This document shows, piece by piece, positions 1-8,047 of a stretch of 64,000 nucleotides of DNA (its first letter is position 1; the number at the start of each line of letters is the position of its first letter). Under the pieces are notes generated by a model. The model did no database searches. It saw only the letters and a program-made list of their open reading frames with translations, and had not been told where the DNA came from. The position numbers and the translations under genes were made by a program. The DNA lies in assembly GCF_000738175.1 (NCBI RefSeq), contig NZ_JFCH01000011.1, positions 62,001-126,000 on the forward strand, written 5' to 3'. The stretch comes from Corynebacterium jeikeium (GTDB taxonomy: Bacteria > Actinomycetota > Actinomycetes > Mycobacteriales > Mycobacteriaceae).

Positions 1-363
1 CGCGTGGATCAGCGCAGACGGCTGCGGCTGCACATTCACCCCCTCATCGATAAGGGCATCCAGGAAGCGGTTGGGTACGTGCTCGTGGTCGAAGGTCACC
101 GCGTCGGAGTCGCGGGAGACCTCGCGGACGTGCTCCTCCAGCGCGTAGTCCCCCAGCACCACGTCGGCGGTCACCTGCGCGGCCGAGGAATCCGGCGCCC
201 CGGCCAGCACGCGGCAGCTAAGGCCCAGCTCGATCGCCGCCTGTTGTGTCATTCGCGCCAGCTGCCCGTCACCGATGATCGTCACCAGCGGTGCGCCCGG
301 CGCATGCGCGGTCTCGCGGGCTAATGACCAGTCGGCTGTGTTTTTCCCGTTGTTCTCACTCAC
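1..363 (-). CDS. purK: PurK, N5-carboxyaminoimidazole ribonucleotide synthase (N-terminal part, runs off window)
   Basis: The first 121 codons of an ATP-grasp carboxylase of purine synthesis that converts AIR, ATP and bicarbonate to N5-CAIR in the cytoplasm. The N-terminal nucleotide-fold motif VTIIGDGQLARM is followed by an acidic-end segment and FDHEHVP, both typical of PurK. The gene continues beyond base 1. I chose the GTG at 361-363, which leaves about 26 residues before the GDGQLARM motif; that lead is longer than usual and an internal start is possible. It lies 5 bases after the stop of the PH-domain gene and probably belongs to the birA transcript. The family assignment is firm; the start is less so. 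Confidence 0.88.
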   Translation of the reverse strand, partial: MSENNGKNTADWSLARETAHAPGAPLVTIIGDGQLARMTQQAAIELGLSCRVLAGAPDSSAAQVTADVVLGDYALEEHVREVSRDSDAVTFDHEHVPNRFLDALIDEGVNVQPQPSALIHA

Positions 364-368
364 AGCTT

Positions 369-872
369 CTAACTATAGTTCCCCGGCCCGACACGCCTAA
401 GCTGGCTCTTCAGCAGCCTCTCGAACTTGCGGGTATAGGGAACCGAATGCAGCACCAGCGGCACCCGGGCGCCCGCCACGTACACCGCCACGTCCCCCCG
501 GTGGGAGCGGCAATCCACCACGTTGGCCAGCGGGATCTGCCCGATCCGGCTGCGCAGGTGGCCGGTCGCGGTGATCAGCCGCCTGTCGGTCAGCAGCATG
601 CAGGAGCGCGCGCGGAAGATCAGGTGGCGCACGCAGCGCCTCCAGCAGACCCACAGCCACGCAACCAGCAGGCCCCGGCGGAGCCAGAGGAAAGCTTCCA
701 CGGTGGGGGCGTCCAAAGCATTGGTGGCCAAGTACTGATCCAGAACGCCGATGCCCATCCAGAACAGGCCCGTCCACAGCATCAGGCGCAGCACCGGGAA
801 GAACATGGAGCGGCGCGCGGGGCTGAGCTCGGCCAGGACCTTCTCGCCGGGGTCGAAGGTGATTTTGCTCAT
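369..872 (-). CDS. PH-domain (DUF304/bPH2-like) membrane protein
   Basis: A 167-residue protein. Two hydrophobic segments (about residues 27-48 and 62-78) are followed by a C-terminal domain (about 85-155) with the pattern CMLLTDRRLI and IPLANVVD, which matches small bacterial PH-like proteins found beside birA and purK in actinobacteria. The biochemical role is unknown; the family is generally thought of as membrane-associated scaffolds. The ATG overlaps the birA stop by 4 bases (ATGA), so it is translationally coupled to birA. Confidence 0.8.
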   Translation of the reverse strand: MSKITFDPGEKVLAELSPARRSMFFPVLRLMLWTGLFWMGIGVLDQYLATNALDAPTVEAFLWLRRGLLVAWLWVCWRRCVRHLIFRARSCMLLTDRRLITATGHLRSRIGQIPLANVVDCRSHRGDVAVYVAGARVPLVLHSVPYTRKFERLLKSQLRRVGPGNYS

Positions 873-1711
873 GCGTAGCGCCCTCCGTAGTCGCCCGTGC
901 CGTCGGCGCGCAGGTGCACGATCTCCCCGGCGCGGATCACGCGCGTGCCCTCGCTGGTGCGGACCAGCAGCTCGCCGTCGTCGTCGATGTCGGTTGCCGT
1001 ACCCTCCACGACCTCGTCGCCGGGCAGGAAAGCGCGCACGGAGGTGCCGATGGTCGCGGAAGCCTGGCGGTAGCGCGGTAGTACGGTCTGGGCCGCCCCT
1101 CCTAGTCGACGCCACCTCTCCAGATTCGCCGCCAACTCCGCGAACACGGCCACCGCGACGTCCTCGCGGCTCGGGCAGGTTAGCCCCAGGCGGGCGCACT
1201 CCAGGTCGATGGAGCTGGCGTGGGCGACGGGCAGCTCGTCGGTCTGCAGGTCGTAGTTGATGCCGAAGCCCAGGATGATCGCCGGGTGCGGATCCAGGTG
1301 CACGGCCTCCACCAGGATGCCCACCAGCTTGCGGCCGTCCAGCACACAGTCGTTGGGCCACTTCAGCTGGATGGGGATGTCCGCGGAAGTGCGGATGCCC
1401 TCCACGATCGACAGGCCCGTGAGCAGCGGCAGCAGGCTAATACGATCCACAGGCACGTCCGGCAGGCGCAACAGCACGGAACAGATCAGCTGGCTGCGGG
1501 CCGGGGCCTCGAAGGAGCGCCCCTTACGGCCCCGCCCGGCGGTCTGCTCCTCGGCCATGAGCAGGGACATGTCGGGCAGATCCTCCCCACAACGCACGCG
1601 GTCGGCCAAATCGGTGCTGGTGGAGCCGGTGGTTTGCAGTACTTCGACGTGGCGGTAGCCCAGCGGAGCCAGGCGCTCGGCCAGGCGGCGGGGGTCTAGC
1701 GGCGTGCGCAT
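869..1711 (-). CDS. birA: Biotin-[acetyl-CoA-carboxylase] ligase BirA, monofunctional
   Basis: A 280-residue biotin protein ligase that makes biotinyl-5'-AMP and transfers biotin to a lysine of BCCP. The biotin/ATP loop GRGRKGRSF sits at residues 59-67 and KWPND at 117-121, followed by GRKLVGILVEA. There is no N-terminal helix-turn-helix, so it should not repress transcription. The ATG at 1709-1711 was chosen because AAAGGA lies 10 bases upstream. Its only obvious substrate in the window is AccBC (8971-10764). It lies divergently from accD. Confidence 0.93.
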   Translation of the reverse strand: MRTPLDPRRLAERLAPLGYRHVEVLQTTGSTSTDLADRVRCGEDLPDMSLLMAEEQTAGRGRKGRSFEAPARSQLICSVLLRLPDVPVDRISLLPLLTGLSIVEGIRTSADIPIQLKWPNDCVLDGRKLVGILVEAVHLDPHPAIILGFGINYDLQTDELPVAHASSIDLECARLGLTCPSREDVAVAVFAELAANLERWRRLGGAAQTVLPRYRQASATIGTSVRAFLPGDEVVEGTATDIDDDGELLVRTSEGTRVIRAGEIVHLRADGTGDYGGRYA

Positions 1712-1792
1712 GGGAGTACTGTCCTTTCTCTTCACATGCCTTCCCTCAGACACTCTAGCCCCACCAATCACGGCGCTGAAGTTTTTACACCG

Positions 1793-1798
1793 TATTAT
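1793..1798 (+). promoter_or_regulatory. -10 box of accD, leaderless start
   Basis: TATTAT ends 7 bases before the ATG at 1806 and no Shine-Dalgarno sequence precedes that ATG. This arrangement predicts transcription starting at the A of the start codon. Confidence 0.5.
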
Positions 1799-1805
1799 GG
1801 CGACC

Positions 1806-3161
1806 ATGAGCTCTACCACCGACACCTCGACAACCGCCGGGAAGATCGCCGACCTCCGCGATCGCCTGGCGGAGACCCACAAGCCGCAGGGGGACGAGAT
1901 CCCGCGCGCCCGTCGCCGCGTGGACGCACTGCTGGATGCCGGTAGCTTCGTGGAGACCGACGCGCTGGCCCGCCACCGCTCCACCGCCTTCAAGGCCGAC
2001 AAGTTCCGCCCCGCCACTGACGGCATCGTCGCCGGCTACGGCACCATCGACGGCCGCCCGGTGTGCGTGTTCTCGCAGGACGCCACCCTCTTCGACGGCC
2101 AGATCGGCGAGACCGCGGGCGAGAAGATCCTGAAGGTCATGGAGCTGGCCGTGAAGTCCGGCACCCCACTGATCGGCATCTACGAGGGCGCCGGCGCCCG
2201 CCCGAACGAGGGCATCACGGCCCTCGAGTTCTTCTCCCGCATCCACAGCCTGCAGACGAAGCTTTCCGGCGTGGTTCCGCAGATCGCCCTGGTCGCCGGC
2301 CCGACTAGCGGCGCGCTGGTGCACTCGGTGGTCCTGTCCGACGTCGTCGTTGCGGTCAAGGGTGCCGGGGAGCTGGTAGATGACGCCACCGACGGCACCG
2401 CCCACGTCGTCGCCGAGGATGACGCCTCCGCGCTGGGACTCGTCGCGGACATCCTGGGCTACCTGCCCAGCAACAACCGGGCACTCCCCCTGCGCGGAGA
2501 CGAGGCAGCCGCAGAGGCGGAGACAGACGAGCTGGACGGCCTGATCCCCGACGCGGACGCGCAGGCCTACGACATGCACGAGGTGCTGGACCGTGTGGTG
2601 GATGCCGGCACCGTGCTGGAACTCCAGAAGTTCCACGCGCCGAACCTGATCACGGCGCTGGCGCGCGTGGGCGGCCGGAGTGTGGGCGTCATCGCGAACC
2701 AGCCCGAACAACAGGCAGGGGCGATCGACGACGCGGCGGCGGAGAAGGCAGCGCGCTTCATCCGCTTCTGCGATGCCTTCAACATCCCGCTGGTAACCTT
2801 CGTGGACTCGGCGGGCTACGCACCGAACGTGCTGTTCCGCCGCACCGCGAAGCTGATCGGCGTGACGGCAGCGGCAAGCGTCGGCAAGATCGCCGTTATT
2901 ACCCGCAAGGCCTTCGGCGACGCCTACCTTTCCCTGGGTGCGAAGCGCCTGGGCACCGACCTGGTGTATGCATGGCCGACCGCGCAGATCGCGCAGGATG
3001 ACAGCTATCAGGCGGAGCCTTACTCCGCCGCGGAGCGGGGCCTGGTGGACGCGGTGATTCCGCCGCGCGAGACCCGCGACCGCATCGTCGACGGCCTGCG
3101 CCTGGTGGAGCGCAAGGCCGAGGACGGCTACCCGCGCAAGCACGACAACCTGCCGTTCTAG
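1806..3161 (+). CDS. accD: Acyl-CoA carboxylase carboxyltransferase (beta) subunit, unusually short AccD-type protein
   Basis: A 451-residue two-domain carboxyltransferase. Biotin-linked carboxyl would be passed to an acyl-CoA in a complex with AccBC and AccE. Family landmarks are FDGQIGETAGEKILKVMELA, YLPSNN, IPDAD..AYDMHEV, APNLITALARV..VGVIANQP, EKAARFIRFCDAFNIPL, TRKAF and AWPTAQIA. Usual members are about 510-540 residues. Here the SGGARIQEG loop reads EGAGARPNEG (128-136), the AGGA oxyanion segment reads PTSGA (166-170), the loop after VDSAGY (334-347) lacks the usual GxxQExxGII, GGAY reads GDAY (371-374), and about 30 residues after AQIA are absent. It may be an AccD2-like accessory or a degenerate AccD1. 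The ATG at 1806 is favoured over 1797 because of the leaderless -10 box. Confidence 0.82.
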   Translation: MSSTTDTSTTAGKIADLRDRLAETHKPQGDEIPRARRRVDALLDAGSFVETDALARHRSTAFKADKFRPATDGIVAGYGTIDGRPVCVFSQDATLFDGQIGETAGEKILKVMELAVKSGTPLIGIYEGAGARPNEGITALEFFSRIHSLQTKLSGVVPQIALVAGPTSGALVHSVVLSDVVVAVKGAGELVDDATDGTAHVVAEDDASALGLVADILGYLPSNNRALPLRGDEAAAEAETDELDGLIPDADAQAYDMHEVLDRVVDAGTVLELQKFHAPNLITALARVGGRSVGVIANQPEQQAGAIDDAAAEKAARFIRFCDAFNIPLVTFVDSAGYAPNVLFRRTAKLIGVTAAASVGKIAVITRKAFGDAYLSLGAKRLGTDLVYAWPTAQIAQDDSYQAEPYSAAERGLVDAVIPPRETRDRIVDGLRLVERKAEDGYPRKHDNLPF

Positions 3162-3171
3162 GAGGAAGCGC

Positions 3172-3366
3172 GTGACTGACTTTCAGGTGATCAAGGGCAA
3201 CCCGGACGAGGTAGAGACCCGGGCGCTGCAGCTCATCGTCGACGACCTGGCCAAGGAGGCCGAGGCGCTGCGCAACGCGAAGCCGGATACGCGCGGGCAC
3301 TACGGCCGCGAGCTGCGCCACAGCAGCCCCGGTGCGTTCCGCAATCCGCGGATGCCGCGGGGTTAG
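3172..3366 (+). CDS. accE: AccE-type epsilon subunit of acyl-CoA carboxylase
   Basis: A 64-residue protein. Its start, FQVIKGNPDEVETRALQLIVDDL, fits the small epsilon subunits that bridge AccA/BC and AccD in actinobacterial acyl-CoA carboxylases; these typically begin with a KGxPxxEElAAL-like helix. The GTG start has GGAGG overlapping the accD stop codon, 6 bases upstream, so it is co-translated with accD. The C-terminus is basic (PGAFRNPRMPRG). Its presence suggests that the short AccD still joins a carboxylase complex. Confidence 0.8.
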   Translation: MTDFQVIKGNPDEVETRALQLIVDDLAKEAEALRNAKPDTRGHYGRELRHSSPGAFRNPRMPRG

Positions 3367-3369
3367 GAC

Positions 3370-3954
3370 ATGCAGCTGACATTGGCCAGCACCTCGCCGG
3401 CGCGGGAGAAGGTACTGAACGCCGCCGGGGTGTTCCCGCGCAAGGTCTCCCCTGGTGTGGACGAGGAAGCCGCCGTCGCGGAGCTGGTGAACCCCACCCC
3501 GGCGCAGTACGTGCAGCACCTGGCCACTGCGAAGGCGCGGGCGGTAGACGGCGAACTGGTGCTGGGCGGCGACAGCATGCTGCTGATCGACGGCGAGCTG
3601 CAGGGCAAGCCGCACACGCGCGAGGAGACGGTGCGGCGGTGGCGCCAGCAGCGCGAGAAGCGCGCAGAGCTAGTCACCGGGCATGCGCTTTTTGACGCCA
3701 CCACGGGCCAGATCTACGAGGAAGCCGTGGCCACGCAGATCCAGTTCGCCGATGTCTCCGATCGGGCGATCGAGGCGTACGCCGCCACCGGCGAGCCGCT
3801 GAAATGTGCCGGCGCCTTCACCCTGGAAGCGCTCGGCGGCTGGTTCATCGAGAGCATCGACGGGCACCCGTCGGCCGTGATCGGCCTATCGCTCCCCGCC
3901 CTGCGGCGGGGGCTGACCCACTTCGGCTACGACTTCTCCGACCTCTGGGGCTAG
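3370..3954 (+). CDS. maf: Maf-family nucleoside triphosphate pyrophosphatase
   Basis: A 194-residue Maf protein, which hydrolyses non-canonical or methylated NTPs to NMP and pyrophosphate. It shows LASTSPAREKVL at residues 4-15, GGDSML in the metal site (usually AD(T/S)xV), GKPHTREE and the C-terminal ES..G.PSAVIGL segment. It starts 3 bases after the accE stop and completes an accD-accE-maf operon. The 3' end faces prpC with only 5 bases between stop codons. Confidence 0.9.
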   Translation: MQLTLASTSPAREKVLNAAGVFPRKVSPGVDEEAAVAELVNPTPAQYVQHLATAKARAVDGELVLGGDSMLLIDGELQGKPHTREETVRRWRQQREKRAELVTGHALFDATTGQIYEEAVATQIQFADVSDRAIEAYAATGEPLKCAGAFTLEALGGWFIESIDGHPSAVIGLSLPALRRGLTHFGYDFSDLWG

Positions 3955-3959
3955 GTCGG

Positions 3960-5192
3960 CTAGTCGGCCTTGACGGAGCGCTGTTCTGGGCCGACGTAGC
4001 TGGAGAGGGGGCGGATCAGGGCGTTGTCCTCGTTTTGCTCCACGATGTGGGCGGTCCAGCCGACAACGCGAGCCATGACGAAGATCGGGGTGAAGAACGG
4101 GATGTCGATGCCCAGCATGTAGTAAGTCGGGCCGGCCGGGAAATCCAGGTTCGGCTGGATACCGGTGCGCTGGTCCATGGCCTTCTTCATGTTGTCGTAC
4201 ATCTCCACCCAGCGCTGGCCGTCGTGGTTGGCGGCGGTGCGGCGCATGGCGGCCTCCATGGTGGGCACGCGCGAGTCGCCCTTCTTGTACACGCGGTGGC
4301 CGAAGCCCATGATCTTGTTCTTCGCGTCGCACTGGTCCAGCACCCACTGCTCGGCAGCTGCTGGGTCCTCTACGGCCAGGAAGTTGTGCATCACGGCCTC
4401 ATTCGCACCGCCGTGCAGTGGGCCTTTGAGGGCACCGATGGCGCCGGTGACTGCGGAATAGACGTCGCTCATGGTGGAGCTGATCACGCGACCGGTGAAG
4501 GTGGAGGCGTTGAAGCCGTGCTCCGCGTACAGGGTGAGGGACTGGTCGAAGGCCTCGACGTCGTCGCGGTTGTTGGCGGGGCTGCCCTCCTCGTCGCCGA
4601 AGCACATGTACAGGAAGTTCTCGGCGATATCGCGGTCGCGGGAGGGCGGGATGTAATCCAGGTTCTTACGGCGGCGTAGGTCGTAGGCGATGATCGTCGG
4701 CAGTTTGGCCAGCAGGGTCAGCCCAGTGCGGCGCACGGCATCGGGGCTGCGGTCGTCCGCATTGAGGTCCTCCGTGCCGAACACGCTCACAGCAGTGCGC
4801 AGCACGTCCATGGGGTGGGCGGTCTTGGGCAGAGAGTTGATGAGATCCAGCATGCTGCGGTCGATGGGGCGCAAGGCACGCTCGCGCTGGCGGAACTGCT
4901 CCAGCTCGCGGAAGTCCGGCAGCTCGCCGTTCCAGAGCAGGTAGGCCACGTCCTCGAAGGTGCAGTGCTCGGCCAACTCCTGGACGGGGTAGCCCCGGTA
5001 GGTCAGGGAGTTGGTCTCCGGGTTCACCTTCGAAACACTGGACGTGTCCACCACCACGCCGTTGAGGCCCTTGTTGATGTTCTTGTCGGTGCCGGTGACA
5101 TTGGAGGTCTTGCTGGACTGGGCGCGGGGCGTGGTGAAGTTGGTGCGTCCGCGGTCGAAGGGTGCGTTGGAAACCTTGATCGGCTTAGTCAT
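3960..5192 (-). CDS. prpC: 2-methylcitrate synthase / citrate synthase family
   Basis: A 410-residue citrate-synthase fold enzyme that condenses propionyl-CoA and oxaloacetate to 2-methylcitrate. Catalytic residues are visible as H260 (LHGGANEAV), H299 (GFGHRVYK) and D350 (LDFPAGPTYY). The first 40 residues are a low-similarity extension. It follows prpD by 19 bases and has AAAGGA 10 bases before the chosen ATG. It is assigned to methylcitrate rather than citrate synthesis because of the operon with prpD. PrpB (methylisocitrate lyase), often the middle gene, is not here. Confidence 0.9.
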   Translation of the reverse strand: MTKPIKVSNAPFDRGRTNFTTPRAQSSKTSNVTGTDKNINKGLNGVVVDTSSVSKVNPETNSLTYRGYPVQELAEHCTFEDVAYLLWNGELPDFRELEQFRQRERALRPIDRSMLDLINSLPKTAHPMDVLRTAVSVFGTEDLNADDRSPDAVRRTGLTLLAKLPTIIAYDLRRRKNLDYIPPSRDRDIAENFLYMCFGDEEGSPANNRDDVEAFDQSLTLYAEHGFNASTFTGRVISSTMSDVYSAVTGAIGALKGPLHGGANEAVMHNFLAVEDPAAAEQWVLDQCDAKNKIMGFGHRVYKKGDSRVPTMEAAMRRTAANHDGQRWVEMYDNMKKAMDQRTGIQPNLDFPAGPTYYMLGIDIPFFTPIFVMARVVGWTAHIVEQNEDNALIRPLSSYVGPEQRSVKAD

Positions 5193-5211
5193 GGTGAGTG
5201 GTCCTTTCGGG

Positions 5212-6708
5212 TTAGAAGATGCCGCCGGGGATCTGTGGTGCACGGGCCAGCACGTCGTCGCTGACCACGAGGTTCAACTGGCCAAGCTCGCCGGGGGCCA
5301 GGTCCGCTGTGGCCTCGGCGACGGCCAGGAATCGATCCTGCTCCGCCTCGTCCACCACGCCCTCGGCCAGGGTGCGGAACTTGTTGATGTAATCGGCGCG
5401 GCCGAAGGGGCGGGCGCCCAGCGGGTGGGCGTCGGCTACGGCCAGTTCGTCGACGATCTCGGTGCCGTCGCGCAGGGTGACTACTGCCTTGCAGCCGAAG
5501 GCCTTCTCGGCCGGGTCGGTGGAGTGGTAGCGGCGGGTCCACTCCGGATCCTCCACGGTGGAGATCTTGTGCCACAGCTCCACGGTCTCCGGGCGCTGGG
5601 CGCGTTCGGGGGCGTAGGAGCGCTCGTGGTGCCACTCGCCGTCTTCGAGGGCGACGGCGAAGATGTACATCACGGAGTGGTCCAGCGTCTCGCGCGAAGC
5701 CTTTGGATCGAACTTCTGCGGATCGTTCGAGCCGGTGCCGATCACGTAGTGGGTGTGGTGACTGGTGTGCAGCACGATGCTTTCCACCTGGCTTAGGTCC
5801 CCGATCTTGTCCCGCATGCGGCGGGCCAGGTCGATCGGCGCCTGAGACTGGTACTCCGCGGAGTGCTCCTTGGTGTAGGTATCCAGGATCGCCCGCTTCG
5901 GCTCCCCCACTTCCGGCAGGGGGACGACGTAGTGGGCGTCCGGGCCGTCCAGCAGCCAGGCGATCACACCGTCCTCGCCCTCCCAGATCGGGGCCGGGGC
6001 GCCCTCGCCGCGCATGGCGCGATCCACAGCCTCCACCGCCATCTTCCCGGCGAATGCGGGCGCGTGGGCCTTCCACGAGCTGATGAGCCCCTTGCGGGAC
6101 TGGCGCGTAGCCGTGGTGGTGTGCAGCGCCTGGCCGACAGCCTGGTAGATCACCTGCGGGTCCAAGCGCAGCAGCGTGCCGATGCCCGCGGCCGCGGACG
6201 GCCCCAAGTGTGCGACGTGGTCGATCTTGTGCTTGTGCAGGGAGATGCCCTTGACCAGGTCCACCTGGATCTCGTAGCCGGTGGCGATGCCGCGGATCAG
6301 GTCGCGCCCGCCCAGCCCGCGCGCCTGCGCTACGGCCAGGATCGGCGGGATGTTGTCACCTGGGTGGGAGTACTCTGCAGCCAGGAAAGTATCGTGAAAA
6401 TCCAGCTCGCGCACCGCTACGCCGTTGGCCCAGGCGGCCCATTCGGGGGAGACGGTGGCGTCAGTACCAAAAACGGCGCTGGGTCCGGTGTGGCACAGCG
6501 CCTGGGTGCGCGCCGAAGTGACGGGGCGGCGCACAAGGGAGGCAGCAGCGACGGCCGCGTTGTCGATAATTCGGTTGACCACCATGTCCGCGGTGTCTTG
6601 CGGCACCTCGACCGGGTCGGCGGCGACCTGCGCGACCTTCCATGCGAGGTGTTCTTTCTGCGGAAAGTCGTCGGCAGAGGGGTGGACGCGAACGTCGTGG
6701 TTAATCAT
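5212..6708 (-). CDS. prpD: 2-methylcitrate dehydratase PrpD
   Basis: A 498-residue MmgE/PrpD-family enzyme that dehydrates 2-methylcitrate to methylaconitate. Recognisable stretches are [43 protein letters not shown] near residue 100, [16 protein letters not shown] and the [10 protein letters not shown] region. The length is normal for the family. The ATG has AAAGGAT 12 bases upstream. It is the first gene of prpD-prpC; no linked prpB and no divergent PrpR-type regulator are present. Confidence 0.93.
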   Translation of the reverse strand: MINHDVRVHPSADDFPQKEHLAWKVAQVAADPVEVPQDTADMVVNRIIDNAAVAAASLVRRPVTSARTQALCHTGPSAVFGTDATVSPEWAAWANGVAVRELDFHDTFLAAEYSHPGDNIPPILAVAQARGLGGRDLIRGIATGYEIQVDLVKGISLHKHKIDHVAHLGPSAAAGIGTLLRLDPQVIYQAVGQALHTTTATRQSRKGLISSWKAHAPAFAGKMAVEAVDRAMRGEGAPAPIWEGEDGVIAWLLDGPDAHYVVPLPEVGEPKRAILDTYTKEHSAEYQSQAPIDLARRMRDKIGDLSQVESIVLHTSHHTHYVIGTGSNDPQKFDPKASRETLDHSVMYIFAVALEDGEWHHERSYAPERAQRPETVELWHKISTVEDPEWTRRYHSTDPAEKAFGCKAVVTLRDGTEIVDELAVADAHPLGARPFGRADYINKFRTLAEGVVDEAEQDRFLAVAEATADLAPGELGQLNLVVSDDVLARAPQIPGGIF

Positions 6709-6809
6709 CGCGGGGGTTAGATCCTTTCGGAGATTGAGACTGTGGTGCGCCTCACTCTAACGCCCCGCGACGAGTTATGTGGTTAAACAAATATTTTTTG
6801 ACGCCAAAA

Positions 6810-6828
6810 CGTCAGTGTTGCGCTGACG
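6810..6828 (-). terminator. Hairpin after the ATP-grasp-like gene
   Basis: CGTCAG and CTGACG pair over a 7-base loop just past the stop at 6832, and read leftward they are followed by TTTT. The stem is short, so termination strength is uncertain. It separates this gene from prpD. Confidence 0.4.
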
Positions 6829-6831
6829 CGC

Positions 6832-7896
6832 TTAAGCGTGCTTTTCCTCCACGCGCTTGATCGCCTCTTCGGCAACCAGCTGCTGGATACCCATGTCCAG
6901 CTCGGAGGTGAAGCCCACGCAAGAGCAGTTGATCTCGCCCAGGACGTAGGTGTCCTCGCCGGTCTCGTCGTCATCGGCCAGCATGAAGTCGGCGGTCCAG
7001 ATCAGTGGGATGTTGTCGCCACCCAGCTTCTCGGCGATGACCGGGCGAGCCTCGGCGAACATGTCCACCAGCTCCTGCCACTCCTCCGGCTTCTGGTAGG
7101 TGTACTTCGCGCCAGAGAACAGGGTTGCGGAGAACGCGTCGCCGCCCTCGGCCGGCTTCTTGTGAACCACGAACACCGGGTGTGGGCCGACCAGCAGAAT
7201 ACGGATCTCGCCCTCGACGATGCGCGGCAGGAAGCGCATGTCCACCAGCATGCCGTTGTCGCCAACAATGTACTGGTCACAGAAGTCCATGAACTCGCCC
7301 AGCTCGCGAACCTCAGTGTGGTTGTCAACTGCCTCGGTGCACTTCAACTTCGTATCCAGGGGAAGAGCCGTGCCCGGCTCGACGGACTCGGCCAGCTGCT
7401 TGTCTTCCAGCTGCACGCGCCAGATGCCGGAGCCGGTGGAGCCGCGGTTCTGCTTCAGCACGCGCTCGCCGTAGGACAGGGAGGTGGGGAAAGTCTTGTG
7501 GAAGGAGTCGACGTCGTAGTAGGCGGCGGTGTCGTCCGGCACCAGGTCGGTGTCGTTCAGCTTCACCAGCGCATCCTTTGCGCCGTAGGCCATCATCTCT
7601 GCCGGGGTGGACATGCCCACCAGGCCGGCCTCCTCGGTCAGCTTGGTCAGCATGTCGAAGTAGCCCTTTTCGCCGCCGGGGATGTGACCCGGGTTGACGC
7701 GGGAGATGTAAGCGTCGTACTTAGCGGCAACCTCTTCGTAAATCTCGCTGGCCTTCTCCGGGTCGAAGTAGACAACCTCGGCACCCCAGCCCTTCTCGCG
7801 GATGGCCTCGACGATGGGCATAGTGTCGCGGCGGTGGCCGTCCTCACCCTTGTCGTTTCCGCCCTGAACCTCAAAGACAACAATGTTCTTGTGCAC
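6832..7896 (-). CDS. Cj0069-like / ATP-grasp-type protein of unknown substrate
   Basis: A protein of about 354 residues that begins with FEVQGG(N/S)DK..DGHRRDTMPIVEA, the signature I associate with the Cj0069 family, which is distantly related to ATP-grasp ligases such as glutathione synthetase. Ligase-like features are VLKQNRGSTGSGIWRV, GEIRILLVGPHPVFVVHKKP, IWTADFML and a C-terminal LGEINCSCVGF, resembling the Mg-binding EIN motif. The GTG at 7896 was preferred because AGGGGA lies 5 bases upstream; an in-frame ATG at 7941 would add 15 residues. It stands alone between prpD and the divergent rhodanese gene. Confidence 0.65.
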   Translation of the reverse strand: MHKNIVVFEVQGGNDKGEDGHRRDTMPIVEAIREKGWGAEVVYFDPEKASEIYEEVAAKYDAYISRVNPGHIPGGEKGYFDMLTKLTEEAGLVGMSTPAEMMAYGAKDALVKLNDTDLVPDDTAAYYDVDSFHKTFPTSLSYGERVLKQNRGSTGSGIWRVQLEDKQLAESVEPGTALPLDTKLKCTEAVDNHTEVRELGEFMDFCDQYIVGDNGMLVDMRFLPRIVEGEIRILLVGPHPVFVVHKKPAEGGDAFSATLFSGAKYTYQKPEEWQELVDMFAEARPVIAEKLGGDNIPLIWTADFMLADDDETGEDTYVLGEINCSCVGFTSELDMGIQQLVAEEAIKRVEEKHA

Positions 7897-8014
7897 GGTT
7901 TCCCCTAGCTCTGGAAGTAAAAATGCAGTGCGTGTGGCCACGTTTAGCCAACACCTTTAATTCTATGACCCGCCAGCCCGGGCGGCAGTGTAAGAAAGGC
8001 TGGCAAGAAGGCGC

Positions 8015-8020
8015 TAGACT
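8015..8020 (+). promoter_or_regulatory. Putative -10 box for the rhodanese gene
   Basis: TAGACT lies 28 bases before the ATG at 8048, and GAAAGG is the likely ribosome site between them. Confidence 0.35.
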
Positions 8021-8047
8021 CTCAATCGATCGAAAGGCAGGTGTTTC

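Noticed and set aside
7969..7984. CCGCC/GGCGG hairpin between the ATP-grasp-like and rhodanese genes
   Set aside because: It lies between two divergent starts, so it is not a terminator, and the 5-bp stem is weak evidence for an operator.
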